DNA of 37,397 bases from Cerioporus squamosus (lineage: Eukaryota; Basidiomycota; Agaricomycetes; Polyporales; Polyporaceae): contig JABYQS010000276.1 of NCBI GenBank assembly GCA_022592435.1, positions 1 through 37,397 of the forward strand, read 5' to 3'. Positions within the stretch are counted from its first letter, which is position 1. Each line of letters starts with the position of its first letter. The notes under the pieces were generated by a model, which was not told the origin of the DNA, ran no database searches, and was given only the letters and a program-made list of their open reading frames with translations. Positions 30,643 through 37,397 of the stretch are shown here, one piece after another. Both the position numbers and the translations under genes were made by a program.

Positions 30643-31877
30643 ATGGCGGCTACCTTGCCATCATTCCCGCAGGCGCAACAGGCGCAGATCAGTGCGTGAC
30701 GAAGCTGCATAGAAGCTGGATGGGTCGTGCTCAACGCCGCTTACCTGGACAGTCCGGTCCAACCAACGGGACTTGTTTCAGGTTTCGGCCCTACGTGAGG
30801 AGGCCGAGAACGTCTTGCGAGCATGGTTTGGTGAGCTTGACTTCCGTCATTCAGCGATGCTCCGACACCTAACGTGGCGCAGGGACAAGGTGGCTCACGC
30901 GGTGGGACAAGGAGATTGACTTCATGACGAACGTGGTATACTATGGATTGACAGTTGGTCTTGGTGAGTGTCATCTGTGGTACGTGAATCGCCCTGCTCA
31001 CAACTTTGCCAGGCTCACAAACCCTCGGAGAGGAGTACACGGATATATGGCTGCACTCCTCCCGTACGCACCGACGACCAAACCCTCGGTTACGGGCCGC
31101 TCTTATGCTGCTCCCTACACTACCATCCTATTTATTGGCGAAATGGGGATCTGCTCTCTCACAAACCTCTCTGGTCGGAGCAACGCTGCGGAAGATCCCT
31201 ACGGTGCTCGAAGTGGTGTCGGAGATCAACCTAGCAATATTCTACCTACGAGGAACATACTATAACCTTGCGAAGAGGCTATTGGGAATCAAATATGTGC
31301 GTAGCATGCCATCTTCACCTGCAACATCTCATGCCGACGTCTGGGCCCTTTCAGATCTCTGCTATGCCTGAGAACCCCAATGCACGACCACCATCCTACG
31401 CCCTCCTGGGAATACTGCTTGCTGTGCGGCTACTTCATCGAGCAATTGGCTATCTCCGCGCACGGTCTATCAAGTCGAATCCAGAAGACTCGAAGGGAAA
31501 GCGCATAACGGACAGCGAGCAAGATATCTTTATTGACGACCGCAGGGTCTCTACAATGCTTGAGCTGGCAGGTCAAGAAGACGCGCCACCGGTTCCCGCA
31601 GAGGAGGACGAACGGACAATACTGGACGTCACGAAGATCCCGCCAGAAGTTCGTGCAGGAAGGAATTGTACCTTGTGCTTGGAAGAACGCACGGCGAGCT
31701 GCGCAACAGATTGCGGGCACCTATTCTGTTGGAATTGTATCGTCGGATGGGGTCGCGAGAAGGTAAGGGGTTCCTGGTTCTCCTCGCGCAAGATTCTCAT
31801 CGTCTTCACAGGCTGAGTGTCCATTGTGTCGGCAGTCCTTAAACCTCAACTCCCTATTGCCCGTGTATAACCTATGA
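30643..31877 (+). CDS. PEX10: Peroxisomal RING E3 ligase peroxin PEX10 (321 aa)
   Basis: Exons 30643-30691, 30753-30830, 30883-30963, 31013-31296, 31355-31762 and 31812-31877; introns 49-61 bp, all phases agree. The N-terminal Pex2/12 domain begins [20 protein letters not shown] and includes [19 protein letters not shown]. Hydrophobic membrane segments are around [16 protein letters not shown] and [20 protein letters not shown]. The C-terminal C3HC4 RING uses Cys269, Cys272, Cys284, His286, Cys289, Cys292, Cys303 and Cys306, with the family strings CGHLFCWNC and ECPLCRQ. Pex10 acts with Pex2 and Pex12 in the peroxisomal membrane to ubiquitinate and recycle the import receptor Pex5. The last intron splits the RING between the sixth and seventh ligands. 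Length and motifs are normal; intact. Confidence 0.97.
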
Positions 31878-32016
31878 TACCCACTCTTCGTCCTTGTCCG
31901 ATGCAGACCAGAAGAGATGATCGATAGCAGGGCATGGAAGGTAATATCACAGCGAAAACGTACAACATGTGCATAAGCGGCCCACACTTTTACACGAGAA
32001 GCCCAATGTCTCTTGC
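31878..32016. other. Short convergent spacer PEX10 / SmE
   Basis: 139 bp between two facing stop codons. The 3' UTRs of the two genes probably overlap. Confidence 0.5.
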
Positions 32017-32615
32017 TCAGACGACTTGCTGGATGAGAGTGATGTTGTCACCTTTTAGTAGTATGCGGCCTGGACAGATGGGAGAAGATGAGTGGATGAG
32101 GAATCCTGATAGATATGGTGCGCACCGAGCTCTCTCCTGGGCTTCGCATCCTTCACATACACCTCCGCGGCATCATCCATTACGACGTTCATAAATTCAT
32201 CGAAACCCTGTGGACATGGTCTCAGTCAACTGGGCATCCTGGGCGGGCATGAAGATGTAGAGAGGAGCAAGCCAGCATGAAGCACTCATCGCGAGCAGTG
32301 CCATATGTGCAATGAAGTCGCCGTCGCCTTCGTGCATGCTGAAGTTCAACGCGGAGTGCTTGCAAGTGCTTCTGAACACGCACAATGATGGTCCCCTCGA
32401 TACGCATCTCGATGTTGTCGTACAGCCAGATCACAACTTTTGTCCTCTGCACCGTAGATGTCAGCAGGTGGAAGGGGCCTGTCAACACGGGCGTACCTGT
32501 TGCAGGTTCTTGAAGATGACGTTCTGGAGAGCAAAGTCAGTTCGAATACGCGTATCCGAAGCGGCGAGCGACGTACGATGGGTTGAACCATCACCCTCTG
32601 TTGACGACCTGACAT
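32017..32615 (-). CDS. Spliceosomal Sm core protein SmE (87 aa, 5 exons)
   Basis: Exons 32615-32577, 32523-32497, 32446-32384, 32207-32126 and 32069-32017, with introns of 53, 50, 176 and 56 bp. The product starts MSGRQQRVMVQPI, then NVIFKNLQQRTKVVIWLYDN, IEMRIEGTIIGFDEFMNVVM (Sm1 motif), DDAAEVYVKDAKPRREL, and ends GRILLKGDNITLIQQVV (Sm2, with the KGDN motif). This closely follows human SNRPE in length and motif order. SmE is one of the seven Sm ring proteins around the U1, U2, U4 and U5 snRNA Sm site. The gene is very exon-dense, with exons of 27-82 nt, and one intron is three times the local norm. The third intron (176 bp) reads partly open, so an unspliced reading gives misleading frames. 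Intact and surely functional. Confidence 0.96.
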
Positions 32616-32968
32616 GTTGGGCTAAGGATGAAGAGGAGAACAGACAACTAGTACGGAGGAAGAGGGGCAGGAGGACGTGAAGGTCTCTGGGCAGGAGGAG
32701 CAAGCAAGGACTTCGAGTTTGGCGCGGGCAGGTGTTTCGGGCGTTGCCGAATGGCTTCTAGCGAGGCACTTGAACTATAGGTGTAGCGGGGACCTGAGGT
32801 GACTGAGTTTGAAAATGACTTACTACTTATGGGGCACAAGTAACTCGTGTAAACACTCTACGTCATCCCTTTGTGTACGCATTTGGGCAGTCTTTTGACA
32901 CGTCTTCCTCTCGGAACACCTCTGCACCATATAGAGCACGTCTGACCCCAGTGCTAGGCTCATCGCGC
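32616..32968. promoter_or_regulatory. Divergent promoter SmE / AT-hook exonuclease gene
   Basis: 353 bp between opposing start codons. No additional gene or clear element seen. Confidence 0.45.
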
Positions 32969-35900
32969 ATGGAGGCGTCTTCTGGGAGCTTCGCTACCGA
33001 CACGTCCAATCCCAAGCCCCCGAAACGTCCTAGAGGTCGCCCGAAGGGATCCAAGAACAGACCTGACGCAGGCACGAAGGGGAACCCAGTCGGACGACCT
33101 AGGAAGACAGCGAACGCAACAGCATGCGCAACACCCAACACAAACTCTTTCAAGAAATCGCTCACGGCGCAAGGTATGTATATTGCTACTTGCCCCTGCC
33201 GCAACTCGACTGTGACCGGCTCATTTCCAACCTGCAGGTCAAGCACGACCGACCGCTGTGACGCAGGAGCAAAGCGAAGCTCGTGGTGCACCAGTAACGA
33301 CCACGGTTGCGGAGTCAGGGAATGGGGAGCTCGAGAATGTCGCGTCCGGCAGTGAAGGTCGGCGGGAGGCTGCAAGCTCTGTCGTGGATGGTGAGGCATC
33401 ACGCTGGCTGTGTGCTGGCAATATATATTGACAACGCTTATGCATAGGGAGCACGACACGCAGCCGTGAACCCTCGATACTCATGACAGGTTCCTCCGAG
33501 CCTCCTCGCAGCTCAGTACCACGAGCCTCACCCGGTCCGGATGCTGCCAGCGCACGCCGACCTGGTTCAGACGGTGTGCGAACCCCCGGTGATTCCTCGC
33601 AGCCGACATCAAGTGAGTCAGGGCCATGTATGTCGCTAACTACGTCTACTCGTGCTGTTCGCTCACGTCTCTTCCTTAGCTCAATCGTCTTTGAAGAGTC
33701 GTCCGCTTGACGACATCGACATTGTGCGGATAGCGACACTGTCAGACCCGAAGTGGAGGACAAGCCTGCAGGCTGACACTACGACAGGTACGTACCTCGT
33801 TCTGTTTCATCTGAGCTGCCTTCGCTGACTGGCTGTTATAGGCAGCAATTATGAGTTCGATTGGGAGGGTGACGATGCAGAGTGGGATGGTGGGGATGCT
33901 CGGGAAGAGGACAGTGCCGACGGTCAGCCTCAGGATGACGAGGATGACGAGGACGGCGGCACCGGTGCTGGCGAGGGTGCGTCTGGCGATGGAGCAACAG
34001 ACACGCAGACTGGGAAGACGCGCCTGCGTCCGACACTCCCCTTGTGGCTCTCGGCAGACTACAGCAATGTCTGCGAGAGGTTACGATGCGAGATGGCCCG
34101 CAACCCGTCCGGCAAGCCATCGTGCTACGACAGCGGGCAGTTTCTTTTTGTACCTCGAGCACCGGTCTTCTTGGCACAAAACATCGCTCAACTCCACCCG
34201 GCACTTTTCTACTTGCCGCGATACTTCGTCTGGCTCCCGCACCTCCTGATACATCCGCGACGTATTCCCTGTCCCGCATGCAAGGGTTCAAACCGGAAGA
34301 ACAAGGACGGTCATTTTGTGATGCTCCGCTGCTTGAGCTTTCCCCGCGCTCCTCGCCGTATCATCGATGTCGAGGACAATATGTATATCATTGGATACCG
34401 CTACTACTGCGCTCATGAAGATTGCAAGAAGGTCTACCCGAGCTGGTCGCCATCCCTTCTCTCAGTGCTTCCACCATCCATCACTGCGGAGTTCACGTTC
34501 GTGCTTAGCTATCGTAACGGCCTCACAGATCGACTCGCCGGTCTTCTCCGTTCATCGTTCCAGCGCGGTCTCGGGCCGTCGCCCTTCGTGAAGACGATCC
34601 GTTCGTTTCACTACAGACGATATGAACGACTGATGGCGCAGTTCCTGGAAATGGTCAAGGTTCGCTTGCCCCTTGTCAGCACTAGCTTCCTCGCGCTACA
34701 CACCGAGTTCAGTGACTGGGCCGACTTGAGTGGGTACGCGGGATTCGTTCCAACGCAGGCCTACTTCCGTGATGTCTATAACACGCTTATTGAGAAGTAT
34801 GGGAGGAGATGGACCAGTATTCGGCCATGCTTCCAGCGACTATCATTTGTATGGATCATAGTCACAAGGTACGTAACTGAACCATTCGTATTCCACCTCA
34901 GACTGATAGCCTGTCATAGGTCCCAAAGCATTTGATCAAGGTCAACGGCGAGGAGGTGTTCAGCGCTCTTCACACCGTTGTGAATGAGTATGGCGAGTGC
35001 CGGTCCATGACGCTCACCCCGACGAAAGCACACGACCAATTCATGCCTCTACTTGCAAGAATACCGCACTCTCTTCGCAAGTACGGTCATAGCGACATAC
35101 AACTGGTCTTCACAGATAATGTCCGTGGCGATAAGCCCGAACTCGAGCGCGTTCTCCCGTCCCTTCTCCGCGACGTTACCCCCAGTCCCTAGCTCTGATC
35201 TGCCCCCGCTCGTCGTCCCGTCTGAATGGGACATCACAATTCTGAGCTCGACATACCAGATCAATCATCGCATCAACGGTATCATAGAGGAACTTACCGG
35301 AGACACGGAGTCTTCTCGGATCCAGGTCGCGATGGATATGGAGTGGTCTGTTGACCGTGCCAACGGCATTCAAGGGCGGGTTGCACTCATTTCACTGACG
35401 TACAAGCGGTCAGTGCTTCTGATCCCGGTATGTCACTTACTGCGGTACTACTAGGCGACGTCGTCTCATGCATACTTATCCCTACAGGTGTCTCAGTTCT
35501 TGAAGGAGGGGTACCTACATCTGCCGACCACTCTCCTCGTATTCCTCCGAAGCAACCGTGTCGAGAAGATCGGGGTCCACATCAAAGCAGACCTCACGCG
35601 TCTCTACCATGACTGCGGCCTTCCGGACCCCTCGGAGGCCGATTCCCTCCCCTTTGTCGGTGCAGTCGAGCTGGGATTGTTGTCGCAGTCCGCGGCGTTA
35701 CAAGTCAAGCTAACGCTGGGCTCGCCGAACTTGTTGCCCTCGTGTTGCGGCGCCACCTTCCGAAGGATGAGTCCGTACGGATCAGCGATGGGTGGGATGA
35801 GCCTGCGCTATCCGATGCGCACGTCAAGTATGCCGCACTCGACGTATACGCTACATGGGCTGTCTACGAAGCTCTGTCATCTCCTGCCCCTCTTCCTACC

Positions 35901-37397
35901 ACTGCAATCACCGCCTCTACACTTCCTGGCACGCAGGTGAAACTTCTCTCGCGGGACCGCCGCTCTGTAGTTGCATATGGCGTCATAGCACTCGACAGGC
36001 CTTCGAAGTTCAAGAATGTCAACGTCACCAAGACGCGTACCATCGTGAACATCACGCGGGTGATTCAGTCGGGGTACAAGGTCCGCGAGGAGCTTCTAGC
36101 ATCCCGTACGGAGACTCCCATCACACAGATTTCCGCTGCATGCCCATTCGAACTACTCTGCGCCACCCGAGACCTCGCACCGTACCATCTGGGCGAAGAA
36201 CTCAACCTACCGATGCAGGACTCCCCTCTCCCCAACCTCTCCATCTTCTCTGGCTCACATTCTCGCCGTCTGGACTGCCCCTTGCAGAAGCTGCCGCTGC
36301 CGTCGACTCCCTCACGCCACACCACCCACACCGTCAACCTCTCAGCACCCGACGTCCTTGGACAGCGGCGATGTGGAGTTAGAGCCTAGTGCAGCTATTG
36401 ACGACGATGTATGCGACTGGCACAACGACATCGCGTACGACCCAGCTACCGAGGAGTCCATAGCGGATGCACAATCAGATCCCGCAGCGCTCGCTCGTGC
36501 GCAGGTACTCATTCAGCAACTTGCGGACTCTACAGCAAACTATCAGGAGCCGCTCGTGCGCTCTCGTGTCTTGGGCGACATCTGGCACTTGATGGACCAG
36601 TTCAAGATCCCTATCCATCACGGGTTCCGCCGGCCCTTTACTCGAGCTCTCCGCGACGCAATCTTGCTTCCGGATCCTGGCGACAAGAGCGCGGTCGAGG
36701 CTGTGCTTCAGAAGCGCAACATCTCGTGGCGCAGATGCTTCTGTCTCATCCGGACTGGCTGTGGCGGCGCGTCCGGCGTTTCGCTCCTAGCCAGTGTTCT
36801 CTTTGAGCGCGTTCGCGATGTCCTAGTTTTGTATGGACCATTGAAGGATGCGACGACGGGCCTTCCACTCTTCAACAACGCCTCTTGGGAGAAAGCTGCC
36901 AACGTCCTCGAGAACATCCGCCTCGGTTACTACTCCGATCCTCCGGGCATCCAGCTGTACATGGTCAGCGGCAAGGATCGCGATGGTCTCACCATATACC
37001 GATGCATCCGAGGACAAACAACGTTGAAGGCGGCATCATCAGAATATTGCGAAACGTTTTGGCTCTTACAATGCATCACCGCGCTTCGCTGTGAATCTCA
37101 TACGTGATTATCGATTCTGTCATAATGTCGCGGTATGGCATTATCCTCACTATCCCACGAGCCTTTGCTGATAGAACATTCACCGGCAGGTCGGCACCCT
37201 GAACCGGACTGGCAAGCCGTACCAGGGCTCGTACGACGTCTGGCTCAGGAACCGCATAGCCAGACTCGTGGACGAGACCGCGCTGTGTTTGTACCCCGAT
37301 CGACCACGTCAGCACCCCGCGCCATCGACTGTTGGGTGAATGGGAACGACTACGAGCCTACGACCGAGGTCTTTGGGCTACTACCTCTCCCTGAGAA
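32969..37397 (+). pseudogene. AT-hook + DUF6729-like + DEDDy 3'-5' exonuclease gene, frame-disrupted, runs off the window
   Basis: Start ATG 32969. Exons 32969-33173, 33238-33390, 33448-33612, 33680-33787, 33842-34868, 34920-35427, 35488-37132 and 37190 onward. Order: two AT-hook cores (RPRGRPKGSKNRP, VGRPRKT); a Ser/Pro-rich then acidic linker; a DUF6729-like domain with CPACK and CAHEDC pairs (34270-34430); an RNase D/WRN-like exonuclease with ExoI DME (35330-35345), ExoII IGVHIKADL (35569-35595) and ExoIII YAALD (35829-35849); then a C-terminal conserved block (ERVRDVLVLYGPLKD, NNVEGG, FGSYNASPRFAVNL, GTLNRTGKPYQG). The frame is broken by one-base changes near 34793, in a C5 run at 35179-35183, near 35710, between 36290 and 36345, near 36729, near 36800, and near 37013 and 37034. 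Few or no substitution stops are seen. This family is, as I recall, multi-copy in basidiomycetes and transposon-like in distribution. As sequenced it cannot encode one protein. Confidence 0.8.

Noticed and set aside
30380..30872. Overlapping frames on both strands between MGR2 and PEX10
   Set aside because: They cover the divergent promoter and first exons and introns of the two recognised genes; neither frame matches a protein family.
35428..35760. An additional intron to explain the frame change near 35710 in the exonuclease gene
   Set aside because: No GT-AG pair of reasonable length restores the frame without deleting the conserved helix between ExoII and ExoIII; a one-base loss is simpler.

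Overview
This window looks like a chromosome segment of a filamentous basidiomycete, most likely an Agaricomycete. Nearly every gene is broken by introns of about 50-70 bp with gtgagt/gtacgt/gtatgt/gtgcgt donors and ctRAc-type branch sites. The DNA is moderately GC-rich. The set combines single-copy eukaryotic genes (mL43, MGR2/ROMO1, PEX10, SmE, a Mep/Amt ammonium transporter) with secreted GH28 pectin-degrading enzymes and expanded, lineage-specific families. There is no bacterial or organellar signature, and I saw no tRNA, rRNA or CRISPR array.

Layout. 1-3800 is non-genic. It holds a short minisatellite, a large 54-bp satellite (about 39 forward units, then about 8 inverted units, making a long potential hairpin), a GGT/GTA microsatellite and an AT-rich repeat island. 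4100-7794 (minus) carries an orphan protein with a C-terminal membrane anchor and an ammonium transporter. 8730-15015 (minus) carries three tandem GH28 genes with conserved promoters. The middle copy is intact; the outer two each carry a single-base deletion, and one of these may be rescued by a shifted splice donor. 16184-21281 holds a 730-aa probable chromatin-associated protein, divergently paired with the mitoribosomal protein mL43, followed by a Ser/Arg-rich orphan. 21733-29474 (minus) holds three tandem paralogues of a large protein with an N-terminal TPR domain of the Hsp70/Hsp90-binding carboxylate-clamp type and a long C-terminal region I cannot assign. All three paralogues are interrupted. 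29788-32615 is a compact housekeeping block: MGR2 (minus), PEX10 (plus) and SmE (minus). 32969 to the right end is an AT-hook + DUF6729-like + DEDDy 3'-5' exonuclease gene of a repetitive basidiomycete family. It is interrupted by many one-base indels and runs off the window.

The clearest biological pattern is a contrast. All single-copy genes reconstruct perfectly over multiple exons. Every multi-copy family except GH28 copy 2 carries frame-breaking changes. This is either birth-and-death decay of accessory tandem families or residual consensus errors confined to repetitive sequence, and the two can be separated experimentally. The best candidate for an undescribed system is the TPR-clamp + unassigned-domain tandem family. 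The best structural oddity is the orientation switch in the 54-bp satellite.

All exon models were built by hand from splice signals and reading phase. Family assignments come from recalled family motifs, not from searches.
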